Below are positions 24,876 through 34,535 of a DNA stretch of 64,000 nt, piece by piece (the first letter of the stretch is position 1; each line of letters opens with the position of its first letter). The notes under the pieces are model-generated. The model ran no database searches and was not told the DNA's origin. It saw nothing but the letters and a program-made list of their open reading frames with translations. Position numbers and translations under genes: made by a program. Source of the DNA: Bacteroidota bacterium (lineage in GTDB: Bacteria > Bacteroidota > Ignavibacteria > Ignavibacteriales > Ignavibacteriaceae); contig JAMCWE010000162.1 of assembly GCA_023475265.1 (NCBI GenBank), forward strand, positions 1 to 64,000, given 5' to 3'.

Positions 24876-24893
24876 TTACTGCTATAGCAGTAA
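24876..24893. promoter_or_regulatory. HipB-type operator O2, perfect palindrome
   Basis: TTACTGCTATAGCAGTAA is a perfect 18-bp palindrome, centred 71 bp upstream of O1. It is probably the strongest binding site of the XRE regulator and lies in the promoter region of the operon. Confidence 0.75.
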
Positions 24894-24946
24894 GATTTTT
24901 AATCAATGAGCAAAATTTTAAAATTATTAATGTTAATCACAAATAT

Positions 24947-24964
24947 TTACCGCTATTGCAGTAA
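24947..24964. promoter_or_regulatory. HipB-type operator O3
   Basis: TTACCGCTATTGCAGTAA matches O2 in 16 of 18 positions and starts exactly 71 bp from it. It lies just after the stop codon region of the exonuclease gene, the distal edge of the module. Confidence 0.65.
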
Positions 24965-24985
24965 ATATTTTCATCTTAAACTTAT

Positions 24986-25675
24986 TTAGAAATGCAGATA
25001 CTCTTCCCAAATCTTATAGAGTTTGCTGGTTGCTAGAATATCCTGACCGCAGTATACGGCAATGTCTTTTATTCTTCCAGCTTCATAAAGAGTCTTTACT
25101 TCCATACCGGAAATTCCTTTTGACTTGGGAGATTCAATTCCGAACGCATGGCAGTAAAAATCTAAATTGAATTTCCTGGTAATTCCATAAAATGTGAACT
25201 GTTCAAGTAAGTCAATATGAAGAGAAGTGTCGAAGCGGTTGGTCATTAAATTTTTCCTGGGTTTTATTTTATTAAGTGCAGAGCGCATCAATAGAAACGG
25301 CACATCAAAATTTCTTCCATTAAAAGAAATAAACTGATCGGTTTTCTCAGCAATTCGCCAGAAAGATTTGAGCATCTCTTCTTCAGAAAGACCTTTGTAC
25401 TGAACTTCCTTAGTTTCGGAAGTCCATTCTTCCTCATCTTTACTTTCGTAATAAACAAAAGATTTTTCTTTTTGAACATCATAAAATCCAATAGCTATAA
25501 CTTTTGCGGTAAAAGGGTAAAGACTAAGATATCGGATTGCTTCATCAACTTTTTGATCTTTTGTTATATCATCTTTTTCTTTTTCGGCATATCGCAGAAG
25601 GTACTCCTGCTGGCTTTCGGAGAGTGACTCTAATGGGAATGAACTTGTTTCAATATCAAAAACTATCTGGCGCAT
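24986..25675 (-). CDS. Predicted 3'-5' exonuclease, PolB-like (DnaQ superfamily)
   Basis: 229 residues with an RNase H-like exonuclease core: the first acidic motif VFDIETSSFPLE at residues 4-15, the second in FISFNGRNFDVPFLLMR and the third in VYCGQDILATSKLYKIW. These supply the DEDD-type metal ligands. It corresponds to the predicted PolB-like exonuclease family often encoded alone. Last gene in the leftward fatty-acid operon by spacing (22 bp), though its function is probably DNA or RNA processing unrelated to lipid metabolism. Confidence 0.8.
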   Translation of the reverse strand: MRQIVFDIETSSFPLESLSESQQEYLLRYAEKEKDDITKDQKVDEAIRYLSLYPFTAKVIAIGFYDVQKEKSFVYYESKDEEEWTSETKEVQYKGLSEEEMLKSFWRIAEKTDQFISFNGRNFDVPFLLMRSALNKIKPRKNLMTNRFDTSLHIDLLEQFTFYGITRKFNLDFYCHAFGIESPKSKGISGMEVKTLYEAGRIKDIAVYCGQDILATSKLYKIWEEYLHF

Positions 25676-25697
25676 ATATTACCCCTTAAATAAGTTT

Positions 25698-26150
25698 TTA
25701 AATTATTTGTACACTCTTTTCATATTTCAAAACTAATTTAACAAAATCATTAGGAAGAGGAATTGATTTTTTTGTTAAAGGATTAACATGAACAAGAACG
25801 CCCGAACCTTCAGCAATTATTTTTTTCGATGAAATATTTTGAATAATATGCTCAAATCCAAAACTGCTATGTTTAATATAAGGAACTCTGGTATATATTC
25901 GCAATTTATCTTCGAACTGAGCAACCTTTAAATAATTTATTTCATTACGCGCTATATAGAAGGCTGTTCCATTCAAGACTATTCCATCATTTGGAAGAAT
26001 GCCAAGATCTTTTGCGTATTTTATTCTAGCCTGTTCAAAGTAATTAAAGTATACTGCATTGTTAACAATATGCAGCATATCTACTTCATTAAATTTTACA
26101 ATAATATTATAAGCATGTTTAAATAATTTTTTATCTAAGGCAGGGTTCAA
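25698..26150 (-). CDS. Acyl-CoA thioesterase, 4-hydroxybenzoyl-CoA/YbgC hotdog type
   Basis: 150 residues, a single hotdog fold. VKFNEVDMLHIVNNAVYFNYFEQARIKYAKDLG (read in blocks) contains the catalytic region, where the usual DxDxxGHVNN is EVDMLHIVNN. Such enzymes hydrolyse acyl-CoA to free acid and CoA. It is the sixth gene of the beta-oxidation operon and probably drains or balances acyl-CoA pools. A paralogue with the more typical SDLDAMRHVNN lies at 36053. Confidence 0.85.
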   Translation of the reverse strand: MNPALDKKLFKHAYNIIVKFNEVDMLHIVNNAVYFNYFEQARIKYAKDLGILPNDGIVLNGTAFYIARNEINYLKVAQFEDKLRIYTRVPYIKHSSFGFEHIIQNISSKKIIAEGSGVLVHVNPLTKKSIPLPNDFVKLVLKYEKSVQII

Positions 26151-26155
26151 ACTTT

Positions 26156-27055
26156 TTAACTCCCTTTCACGTTCTTAACTGCTTTTTCAATCTCATCCCA
26201 CATCTGGCTTGGAATTTCTTCCAACATATTAAATTGTCCGGCGCCTTTTAACCATTCGCCGCCATCGATCGTTATCACTTCTCCATTTACAAATGATGAA
26301 AAATCGGAAACTAAATACGCTGCGAGGTTTGCAAGTTCTTGATGTTCGCCTGTTCTTCCAACAGGAATTTTTTTTGCAAGATTAAATTTTTCAAAAATAT
26401 TTCCCGGAAGTAATCTTTCCCAAGCCCCTTTGGTTGGGAATAGTCCAGGCGCAATTGCATTAAATCGAATTTTATACTTTGCCCATTCAACTGCAAGAGA
26501 TCTAGTAAGAGAAAGAACTCCAGCTTTTGCAACTGCAGATGGAACAACATATGCAGATCCGGTCCATGCATAAGTAGTAACAATATTTAATATTGAGGCA
26601 GGCTGTTTTTCTTTTATCCAATGTTTACCAAAAGCTAATGTTGAATAATATGTCCCTTTCAAAACGATGTTCACAATTATATCAAAAGCACGATGAGATA
26701 ATCTTTCGGTTGGGCTAATAAAATTACCGGCAGCATTGTTAACCAAAGTATCAACTTTGTTAAATTTTTCCAAAGATTGCTTCAATAAATTTTCTATTTG
26801 CTCGTAACTTGTTACATCGCATTTAACCGGTAGAACGGTTTTTCCGGTTTCCTTTTCTATTTCATTAGCGGTTTTTTCAAGCACATCGATTTTTCGGCTT
26901 GTTATAATTAGATTTGCGCCTAATTGTGCAAAATATTTTCCCATGGATTTCCCAAGACCAGTACCGCCTCCAGTAATTAAAATTACTTTTCCATCAAGTG
27001 CCCCTTCTTTCAGCATTGGCTGAGAAAAATTAGTACCAGGCATAAATTCTTTCAA
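26156..27055 (-). CDS. SDR oxidoreductase, 2,4-dienoyl-CoA reductase-like
   Basis: 299 residues. NADPH-binding GGGTGLGKSMGKYFAQLGA near residue 30, NNAAGNF near 108, and the catalytic TGSAYVVPSAVAKAG near 175. The last block and GLFPTKGAWERL closely follow the mitochondrial 2,4-dienoyl-CoA reductase rather than the usual YxxxK SDR site. That enzyme reduces 2,4-dienoyl-CoA so that unsaturated fatty acids can enter beta-oxidation. It is in the fatty-acid operon, 24 bp after the acyl-CoA dehydrogenase gene. Different from the flavin-dependent FadH of E. coli. Confidence 0.85.
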   Translation of the reverse strand: MKEFMPGTNFSQPMLKEGALDGKVILITGGGTGLGKSMGKYFAQLGANLIITSRKIDVLEKTANEIEKETGKTVLPVKCDVTSYEQIENLLKQSLEKFNKVDTLVNNAAGNFISPTERLSHRAFDIIVNIVLKGTYYSTLAFGKHWIKEKQPASILNIVTTYAWTGSAYVVPSAVAKAGVLSLTRSLAVEWAKYKIRFNAIAPGLFPTKGAWERLLPGNIFEKFNLAKKIPVGRTGEHQELANLAAYLVSDFSSFVNGEVITIDGGEWLKGAGQFNMLEEIPSQMWDEIEKAVKNVKGS

Positions 27056-27079
27056 TTAAAAATTACAGACAGTCAAAAC

Positions 27080-28873
27080 TTAAAAACAATATTTATTAGC
27101 TTCAATTAATCTTTCAGCAATATTTCTTCTTAACTTGGTTGTGTTTACCGGATCAAACTTTGTATATCGCTTCAATCCAAGTAATAGCATTTTCATCTCG
27201 TCGCCTTCTGCAAATGCAGCTATTGCATGCTTGCCGTAAAGACTAATTCTTTCTAAAGAATCACTAACATATACTTGCGTCATATCTACAAACGGTGAAA
27301 CAGATTTTTCATCTTTCATAGCTGATAGTTTTATGGTTCTCAATATTGCTGATTCTGAAGAATAAACTTCAATCAGCATGTCCGTAATATTCATTATAAT
27401 TTCTTGTTCATCTGCAAGCTTCATCATGAATTTTTGTACGGCAGAACCTGCAATCATCAAGATAGCTTTTTTAGCATTTCTAATTGCTTCCAATTCGTTT
27501 GCTAAAAGTCCATCGGATTTTTTTCCGAATGAAGGAACCGACATCAAATCTTTTTGAATTGCCATAGCCGGCCCCATTAAATCGAGCCGTCCTTTCATTG
27601 AACGTTTAACAATCATATCAACAGTCAAGAGGCGATTAATTTCATTTGTGCCTTCAAAGATTCTGTTTATTCTTGAATCACGGTAAGCTCTTGCTGCCGG
27701 ATATTCTTCCGAGAAACCGTAGCCACCAAAAACCTGAACGGTTTCATCAACAACATAATCAAGCATCTCCGATCCAAAAACTTTTAACATGGCAGATTCA
27801 ATTGCATACTCTTCAGCCGCAGAAATCATAGCTGAATTATATTCAGAACCATTCGACAACAATTCTTTTACCTTATCATTAATTAGCCCGCTTGTTCTTA
27901 AAGTTGCAGTCTCAGAAACAAAAATTCTAATTGCCATTTCAGCTAACTTATATTTAATTGCTCCAAAGCTGGCAATGGTTTTGCCGAATTGTTTTCTTTC
28001 ATTTGCATAATTAACAGCTACAGTCAAAAACTTTTTAGCACCGCCGGTTGTCATCGCACATAATTTAAATCTGCCGACGTTCAAAACATTGAATGCGATG
28101 TAATGACCCTTACCAATTTCACCAAGTATATTTTCTTTTGGAACTTTAACATTATCCAAAAATAAAGCGCGAGTAGAAGATCCTTTAATTCCCATTTTAT
28201 CTTCTTCTTTACCGCGCGTAAAACCTTCGGACTTTGTATCGACAATGAAGCAGGTAAATTTGTCTCCATCAACTTGTGCAAAAGTTATAAGAATATCTGC
28301 GAAACCGCCGTTGGTAATCCACATCTTTTGTCCGTTAAGAACATAATGATTTCCGTCTACAGATAATTTCGCTGTAGTTTTTGCCGAGAGTGCGTCAGAG
28401 CCTGATGTTGGCTCTGTTAAGCAATACGCCGCTTTCAATTCGCCGGAAGCAAGCTTAGGAAGATATTTTTCTTTCTGCGCATCGGTTCCATAGTAAAGAA
28501 TAGGCAATGTACCGATTCCTGTATGAGCAGCAAATGAAACACCAAAGGAATGGCTTGCACCTAATTCCATCGACAAAAAAGTATTCGTATTAAAATTTTC
28601 TCCAAGCCCGCCATATTGTTCTGGAATTGCTGCACCGAGAAGACCAAGCTCACCAGCTTTTTCTAAAAGTCTTACAGTCAATCCTTCCACTTGATGATCA
28701 ATATCATTAAGCTTTGGCCAAATTTCTTTTTCAACAAATTCTCTTGCTGAATCTGTCATTAATTTTTGTTCTTCTGTTATATCTTCAGGAATAAAAACAG
28801 ATTGCGGATCTGAATCTTTTATTAAAAACTCGCCGCCTTTTAATGCTGAAATATTTTTTGTTTCTATAGACAT
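27080..28873 (-). CDS. Acyl-CoA dehydrogenase, long-chain (VLCAD-like)
   Basis: 597 residues. This FAD enzyme performs the first step of beta-oxidation. The usual dehydrogenase core (about 380 residues) contains AAYCLTEPTSGSDA, KMWITNGGFAD, the RKQFGKTI FAD region and the catalytic Glu in RINRIFEGTNEINR. A C-terminal extension of about 180 residues resembles that of VLCAD/ACAD9, suggesting long-chain acyl-CoA substrate. It lies between thiolase and the DECR-like gene in the operon. A shorter dehydrogenase at 52508 probably handles shorter chains. Confidence 0.9.
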   Translation of the reverse strand: MSIETKNISALKGGEFLIKDSDPQSVFIPEDITEEQKLMTDSAREFVEKEIWPKLNDIDHQVEGLTVRLLEKAGELGLLGAAIPEQYGGLGENFNTNTFLSMELGASHSFGVSFAAHTGIGTLPILYYGTDAQKEKYLPKLASGELKAAYCLTEPTSGSDALSAKTTAKLSVDGNHYVLNGQKMWITNGGFADILITFAQVDGDKFTCFIVDTKSEGFTRGKEEDKMGIKGSSTRALFLDNVKVPKENILGEIGKGHYIAFNVLNVGRFKLCAMTTGGAKKFLTVAVNYANERKQFGKTIASFGAIKYKLAEMAIRIFVSETATLRTSGLINDKVKELLSNGSEYNSAMISAAEEYAIESAMLKVFGSEMLDYVVDETVQVFGGYGFSEEYPAARAYRDSRINRIFEGTNEINRLLTVDMIVKRSMKGRLDLMGPAMAIQKDLMSVPSFGKKSDGLLANELEAIRNAKKAILMIAGSAVQKFMMKLADEQEIIMNITDMLIEVYSSESAILRTIKLSAMKDEKSVSPFVDMTQVYVSDSLERISLYGKHAIAAFAEGDEMKMLLLGLKRYTKFDPVNTTKLRRNIAERLIEANKYCF

Positions 28874-28905
28874 TATCTTACCTTTTAATTTTCAATTTGA
28901 AATTT

Positions 28906-30081
28906 CTAATTAAGTAATTCATAAATTGCTGCTACACCTTGCCCGCCGCCAACGCATGCAGTTACTAATCCGTATTTCTTTTTTCTTCTTCTAAGTTCAT
29001 TTAAAATTTGCACAGTTAGTTTTGCGCCAGTGCAGCCAAGCGGATGTCCTAATGCAATAGCTCCGCCATTCACGTTTAGTATTTCTTTATTTATACCCAA
29101 CTCTCTTACCACGGCTAAGGACTGTGATGCAAAAGCTTCATTAAGCTCAATTAAATCTATATCATTTTTTTTCAGCCCTGCTTTCTTTAATGCTTTAGGC
29201 ACTGCTTCCACCGGCCCTATTCCCATTACACGAGGATCAACTCCTGCTAACGCATAAGAAACTAATCTTGCAATTGGTTTTAAATTTAATTCTTTCACCA
29301 TCTCTTCCGACATTACAACAACAAACGCAGCGCCATCTGAAGTTTGAGATGAATTTCCAGCCGTAACAGTTCCTTTTGCTGCAAACACTGGCTTCAACTT
29401 AGCCAGCGCTTCAAGTGAAGTATCTGCTCTCGGTCCTTCATCAGTATCAATAACAAATTTTCTTACTTTCTTTTTTCCATTTTCAAGATAAGTCTCATTA
29501 ACCTCGAATGGAACAATTTCATTTTTGAAGTAGCCTTTTTGAATTGCATTGATTGCCTTCATATGCGAATGATAAGAAAATTCATCCTGATCTTCTCTGG
29601 AAATTTTATAATCTCTAGCAACTTCTTCTGCTGTTAATCCCATGCTTAAATAATATTCGGGATGTTCGACAGCTATTTTATAATTTGGTGAAAGTTTCCA
29701 ACCGGTCACAGGAACCATCGACATTGATTCGGTTCCGCCAGCAATAATACAATCCATCATGCCTGTACGAATACGAGCAACAGCAGTTGCAATTGTATCC
29801 ACTCCCGATGCACAATATCTGTTAACAGTTTCCCCCGGAACTTCAACCGGTAAGCATTGAAGCGCAATCATTCTGCCCATCTGAAGCCCTTGTTCTGCTT
29901 CAGGAACGGCATTCCCAACAATTAGATCGTCAACTCGATGAGGATCAAGCTGCGGAATTGATTTCAATAAATATTTTATTACTTCTGCGGCTAAGTCATC
30001 AGGCCTAACAAATCGGAATCCTCCTTTTTTTGCTTTGCCGACCGCAGTTCTAAAACCTCCAACGATATATGCTTCTCTCAT
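28906..30081 (-). CDS. fadA: Acetyl-CoA C-acyltransferase (3-ketoacyl-CoA thiolase)
   Basis: 391 residues, a degradative thiolase. The acyl-accepting Cys lies in [14 protein letters not shown] near residue 88, the His in [11 protein letters not shown] and the second Cys in [10 protein letters not shown]. These, with LNEAFASQ, complete the active site. It cleaves 3-ketoacyl-CoA with CoA, the last step of each cycle. Located 56 bp after the bifunctional dehydrogenase/hydratase gene, and the two probably form the trifunctional complex. The symbol follows function; chain-length preference is unknown. Confidence 0.9.
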   Translation of the reverse strand: MREAYIVGGFRTAVGKAKKGGFRFVRPDDLAAEVIKYLLKSIPQLDPHRVDDLIVGNAVPEAEQGLQMGRMIALQCLPVEVPGETVNRYCASGVDTIATAVARIRTGMMDCIIAGGTESMSMVPVTGWKLSPNYKIAVEHPEYYLSMGLTAEEVARDYKISREDQDEFSYHSHMKAINAIQKGYFKNEIVPFEVNETYLENGKKKVRKFVIDTDEGPRADTSLEALAKLKPVFAAKGTVTAGNSSQTSDGAAFVVVMSEEMVKELNLKPIARLVSYALAGVDPRVMGIGPVEAVPKALKKAGLKKNDIDLIELNEAFASQSLAVVRELGINKEILNVNGGAIALGHPLGCTGAKLTVQILNELRRRKKKYGLVTACVGGGQGVAAIYELLN

Positions 30082-30137
30082 GATGATACTTTTTTTTGTT
30101 AAAAATCTGTTACTTAATTTTTATATCAGCTTGCTTC

Positions 30138-32543
30138 TTAATTACGAAGCGGTTTGCCGGTGTTTAATATATTTTGAATTCTTTCTAAAGTTTTCTTTTC
30201 ACCGATCAAACTTAAAAATGCTTCCCGCTCAAGGTCTAATAAGTATTGTTCACTAACTAAAGATCCTTGAGATAAATCTCCGCCGCACATTACGTACGCT
30301 AATTTTTCCGCAATTTTTCTATCATGATCGGAAATATAATTTGCCATTCTAAATGAATATGCACCAAGCAAAAGCGTAGCCAATCCTTCTCTACCTAAAA
30401 CTTTTATATCGTTTCTTGGAATTGGTTTCGAATAACCTTTTTCCGAAAGAGCGATTACAGACTTCTTTGCATCCATAATAACTTTGTTCGGATTGATTGT
30501 AATTTCATCGCGGCCTTTTTTAAATATATCCAAATCAAATGCTTCAACCGCTGAAGTAGAAACTTTAGCAGTAGCAATATTCATAAATCTTTTTTGAAGC
30601 TCAGGAAATTCTAAGGCTCCTTCCGCAAAATTATCAGATGCTCTAAGTGTCATTTCCTTTGAGCCGCCGCCTGCCGGGATTATTCCAACACCAACTTCAA
30701 CTAAGCCGATATAAGTTTCGGCAGACGCTTGAACTTTATCAGCGTGTAAACAAACTTCACAACCGCCGCCAAGAGCAAGCGCATGCGGTGCAGCTACAAC
30801 CGGTATACTTGAATACCTTACCCGCATCGTTGTATTCTGAAATGTTCTTACTGCTAAATCGATCTCATCGTATTCTTGTTCAGCAGCAAGCATAAACATC
30901 ATGGCTAAATTTGCACCGGCAGAAAAATTTTGTCCGTTGTTCCCGATTACAAGTCCGGTAAAATCTTTTTCTGCAATTTCAATCGACTTGTTTATTGCTT
31001 CAAGAATTTCACTGCCGATTGAATTCATCTTCGTTTGGAATTCAAGATTAAGAACGCCATCGCCAATATCGTGCAAAGTAGCTCCAACATTTTGCCAAAC
31101 TGGTTTGTTTGCGCGGTAGTTGTCAAGAATAATAAAATCATCTTTGCCGGAAATTTCTTTGTAAGAAAAAGAATTCTGATCAAAATATTTTCTTTTACCG
31201 TTTTCAATTTTGTAAAAAGTTTTAAATCCTTTAGCTAACATTTCTTTTACCCATGCCGCCGGCTGAAGATTCAATTCTTCCATTTGCTTTACAATTTTTT
31301 CTACGCCAAGAATATCCCAGGTTTCAAATGGGCCTAGCTCCCAGCCAAAGCCTGCACGCATTGCGTCATCAATTTTATAAATTTCATCTGCAATTTCCGG
31401 AATGCGATACGATGCATAGCTGAAAATATAAAATGACAGCTTTCGTAAAAACTCTCCTGCTTTGTCCTGCGCAGCATGAAGAACTTTCAATCGTTCGTTT
31501 AAATTCTCTATAGGCTTTGTAGCAGTAACAGAAGCAAATTTTGATTTGCCGCTTGGTTTATATTCAAATGAATTTACATCCAGCTCCAGAATTTCTGTTT
31601 CTCCTTTTTCATTCTTGCTCTTCTTATAAAATCCTTGACCGGATTTATCGCCCAGCCAATTCTTCACAACCATTTTATTTACATAACTTGGAATCTCAAA
31701 CAGTTGTCTCTTTTCATCTTCGGGGCAATCTTTATAAACATTATTTGCAACCTTTACCAAAGTATCGATTCCAACTACATCGCAAGTCCTGAAAGTTGCA
31801 GATTTAGGTTTCCCGGTTAACGGTCCGGTTAGAGTATCAATTTCTTTAATTGATAGATTCATTTCATTCATTAACTTGAAAACTGCCATCATGCTGAACA
31901 CGCCAATTCTATTGGCTATGAAAGCCGGAGTATCTTTGCAAAGCACAGTCGTCTTTCCCAAATACAAACTTCCGTAGTTCATTAAAAAGTTAACTACATC
32001 CAAACTAGTTTTTGGCGTAGGAATAATCTCTAGCAATTGCAAATATCTTGGAGGATTGAAAAAATGTGCACCGCAAAAATTCATTTGAAAGTCTTCACTT
32101 CTTCCTTCGAGCATTGAATGAATGGGAATTCCGGAAGTGTTTGTAGTTATCAATGTGCCTGGTTTTCTAAATTTTTCTACTTTTTCGAAAACTTCTTTTT
32201 TGATTTCCAAATTTTCAACAACTGCTTCAATTATCCAATCAATGTTTTGAAGAGATTTCATATCATCTTCAAAATTTCCGGTGCTAATTCTCGATGAAAA
32301 AGATGAATGATAAATTGGCGATGGCTTTGCGTTCAAAACATTTTTCAAATTTTCATTGACTATTCTATTTCGCACTTCTTTATCGTTTAGAGTTAGACCT
32401 TTCTTTTTTTCAGCATCCGTTAAATCTTTTGGTATAATATCTAGCAATAAAACTTTACAGCCAATGTTTGCAAAGTGAGCGGCAATTCTTGCGCCCATTA
32501 CACCCGATCCTAAAACAGCAACTTCTTTAATGATTCTTTTCAT
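30138..32543 (-). CDS. Bifunctional 3-hydroxyacyl-CoA dehydrogenase / enoyl-CoA hydratase
   Basis: 801 residues. The dehydrogenase is at the N-terminus (NAD motif AVLGSGVMGARIAAHFANIG; CGAHFFNPPRYLQLLEIIP; second helical domain to about residue 450). The crotonase-type hydratase follows near 490-720, with its two catalytic Glu in GGGCEVCLHAD and EVGVGIIPAGGG and its oxyanion loop in FSAGANL. The order is the reverse of E. coli FadB and like Bacillus FadN. It catalyses hydration and oxidation in beta-oxidation. Next to the thiolase; 34 bp after the acyl-CoA ligase gene. I leave the symbol open between fadB and fadN. Confidence 0.9.
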   Translation of the reverse strand: MKRIIKEVAVLGSGVMGARIAAHFANIGCKVLLLDIIPKDLTDAEKKKGLTLNDKEVRNRIVNENLKNVLNAKPSPIYHSSFSSRISTGNFEDDMKSLQNIDWIIEAVVENLEIKKEVFEKVEKFRKPGTLITTNTSGIPIHSMLEGRSEDFQMNFCGAHFFNPPRYLQLLEIIPTPKTSLDVVNFLMNYGSLYLGKTTVLCKDTPAFIANRIGVFSMMAVFKLMNEMNLSIKEIDTLTGPLTGKPKSATFRTCDVVGIDTLVKVANNVYKDCPEDEKRQLFEIPSYVNKMVVKNWLGDKSGQGFYKKSKNEKGETEILELDVNSFEYKPSGKSKFASVTATKPIENLNERLKVLHAAQDKAGEFLRKLSFYIFSYASYRIPEIADEIYKIDDAMRAGFGWELGPFETWDILGVEKIVKQMEELNLQPAAWVKEMLAKGFKTFYKIENGKRKYFDQNSFSYKEISGKDDFIILDNYRANKPVWQNVGATLHDIGDGVLNLEFQTKMNSIGSEILEAINKSIEIAEKDFTGLVIGNNGQNFSAGANLAMMFMLAAEQEYDEIDLAVRTFQNTTMRVRYSSIPVVAAPHALALGGGCEVCLHADKVQASAETYIGLVEVGVGIIPAGGGSKEMTLRASDNFAEGALEFPELQKRFMNIATAKVSTSAVEAFDLDIFKKGRDEITINPNKVIMDAKKSVIALSEKGYSKPIPRNDIKVLGREGLATLLLGAYSFRMANYISDHDRKIAEKLAYVMCGGDLSQGSLVSEQYLLDLEREAFLSLIGEKKTLERIQNILNTGKPLRN

Positions 32544-32577
32544 AATATTTAAAATTATTTTTTAGTAAGGTTAAAAA

Positions 32578-34347
32578 TTATTCCGAATAAATTTTTTCTA
32601 TTAGATCTTTATACTTTTCTAAAATTATTTTTCTCTTCAATTTTAAAGTTGGCGTAAGTTCGCCGGTTTCAACAGTCCAATCGCTTGGTGATATTTCTAT
32701 TTTTTTAATTTGTTCAATATGTGAAAATCTTTTATTGTACTTCTGAATATCCTTCCAAATTCTTTCCTTCACGAATTCTGACCTAAGCATTTCATCAAGA
32801 GTTAATTTATCCATTCCTTTTTTTCTACACCAGTTAAATACAAAAACAGGCTCCGGAACTATTAATGCTGAAGTAAATTTTCTGTTTTCTCCAACGACCA
32901 TTATATTTTTTATAAACCATGATTCCTTCATTTTGTTTTCAATTGGTAAAGGTGCAACAAATTTTCCCCCGGATGTTTTAAATACTTCTTTAAGTCGATC
33001 GGTTATTTTTAAAAATCTACCATCAATTATTTCTCCAATATCGCCGGTATGATACCAGCCGTCCTTATCAAATGCTTTTTCAGTCAATTCAGGTTTGTTG
33101 TAATAAGATTTAAAAACATTTTCTCCTTTCGTTAATATTTCTCCTGTCCCTTCTTCAATTTTAATTTGAACACCAGGAATTGTTAAGCCGACAGTGCCTA
33201 AATAAAATCCGCCTTTTTCAAAATGATTGCAAGTGATTACCGGTGAAGTTTCAGTTAAGCCGTAACCTTCGCAAATAGGAATGCCGGCTGCAGTAAAAAT
33301 TCTTGCTAATCTTGGCTGAAGAGCTGCCGCTCCGCAAATTATACCTTTTACTTCGTTACCAAGAGCCGCTTGCCATTTACTGAAAACAATTTTTTGAGCA
33401 GCCTTCAATCGAAGGTTATAGAAAAAATTATTTTTACCTTGAGGATCATAATGATTAGCAAGATTTACTGCCCATCCAAATATTGCCTTCTTTAAGCCTG
33501 AAAGATTTCTTCCTTTTTCCATTATTCTTTCATAAACTTTTTCCAAAAGCCTTGGGACAGTAGTAAAATAATTTGGTTTTACTTCTAAAAAATTTTCAAC
33601 TACTTTATCAATATTTTCAGCATAATAAACTGCGCCGCCAATTGTTAAATAATAATAGATTGCTGTCCTTTCGAAGATATGACAAATTGGAAGGAAACTA
33701 ATCATCCTATGTTCGTAATTGATTGGCATTATTTCTTTGATAGATAAAATATTGCTGATAATATTTTTATGAGAAAGCATTACACCTTTGGGAAGGCCGG
33801 TTGTTCCGGAAGTGTAAATGATAGTTGCAAGATCATCAGGTTTAATAGAATTGATAATTGAATTTAATTTTTCTTTTAACGCTTCATCAGCTTCAGATAA
33901 TATTTGAGACCAAAGTTTCACTTCATTTGAATTATCAAATATAAATATATCTTGAATGGATTTAACTTTTGGCAAAACCTTTTTTACTTTATCATAAAGT
34001 TCTTTGCTGGAAACGAAGACCAATTTTACTTGAGCATCATTAAAAATATATTCAAATTCACTCTCGGACATTGTAGGATAGATAGGAACAACGATTCCGC
34101 CAATTTGTTGTATACCAAGATCAACAAAATTCCATTCAGGCCGATTGTTGGAAATAATTGCAAATTTATCTCCCGGCTGAAAACCCAGCTTAAGAAGGCC
34201 AAAGCTAAAATTATCTACAATAGTTTTAACTTCTAATGAACTATATTTGCGCCACGTTCCATTCTCTTTACCGCAAATAGCATCCAGCCTCTGATGATAT
34301 TCTAATTGATAAGGTAAAACGTCAACAATTCTTTTTAGTTCTATCAA
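32578..34347 (-). CDS. Long-chain acyl-CoA synthetase (AMP-forming)
   Basis: 589 residues, ANL superfamily. P-loop IIYTSGTTGLPKGVMLSH near residue 178, GYGLTETSPVI near 358, GWYHTGDIGEI near 427 and the hinge and Lys region KEVFKTSGGKFV near 450. It activates fatty acids to acyl-CoA with ATP, at the membrane. First gene of the seven-gene beta-oxidation operon. The 188-bp upstream region is shared with the divergent regulator and contains a 14-bp palindrome. Confidence 0.9.
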   Translation of the reverse strand: MIELKRIVDVLPYQLEYHQRLDAICGKENGTWRKYSSLEVKTIVDNFSFGLLKLGFQPGDKFAIISNNRPEWNFVDLGIQQIGGIVVPIYPTMSESEFEYIFNDAQVKLVFVSSKELYDKVKKVLPKVKSIQDIFIFDNSNEVKLWSQILSEADEALKEKLNSIINSIKPDDLATIIYTSGTTGLPKGVMLSHKNIISNILSIKEIMPINYEHRMISFLPICHIFERTAIYYYLTIGGAVYYAENIDKVVENFLEVKPNYFTTVPRLLEKVYERIMEKGRNLSGLKKAIFGWAVNLANHYDPQGKNNFFYNLRLKAAQKIVFSKWQAALGNEVKGIICGAAALQPRLARIFTAAGIPICEGYGLTETSPVITCNHFEKGGFYLGTVGLTIPGVQIKIEEGTGEILTKGENVFKSYYNKPELTEKAFDKDGWYHTGDIGEIIDGRFLKITDRLKEVFKTSGGKFVAPLPIENKMKESWFIKNIMVVGENRKFTSALIVPEPVFVFNWCRKKGMDKLTLDEMLRSEFVKERIWKDIQKYNKRFSHIEQIKKIEISPSDWTVETGELTPTLKLKRKIILEKYKDLIEKIYSE

Positions 34348-34435
34348 ATATTTACCGAGGTTTTGTTTTTACAAGTGCTAATTATTTATTTTTTTAATCC
34401 TGGTTTTAATATATTAAGGCTGATAAAAAGAAACA

Positions 34436-34449
34436 AGCGAAATTTCGCT
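34436..34449. promoter_or_regulatory. Candidate operator between fatty-acid operon and its regulator
   Basis: AGCGAAATTTCGCT is a perfect 14-bp palindrome in the divergent intergenic region between the acyl-CoA ligase gene and the ScfR/RamB-like regulator. A TTTGCCAAA word lies 16 bp away, resembling RamB-type half-sites. It is probably the site where the regulator controls both directions. Confidence 0.55.
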
Positions 34450-34535
34450 AATGATGAATTTTTGCCAAATATTTATTTTTTATTTTGATATATTTCACCA
34501 ATTGAAATCAATTAACTTCTATAAATTCTATATCA

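Noticed and set aside
24805-24964. A 71-bp tandem repeat or CRISPR-like array
   Set aside because: Only the 18-bp palindromes recur; the 53-bp stretches between them are unlike each other, and there are just three copies with no cas genes.
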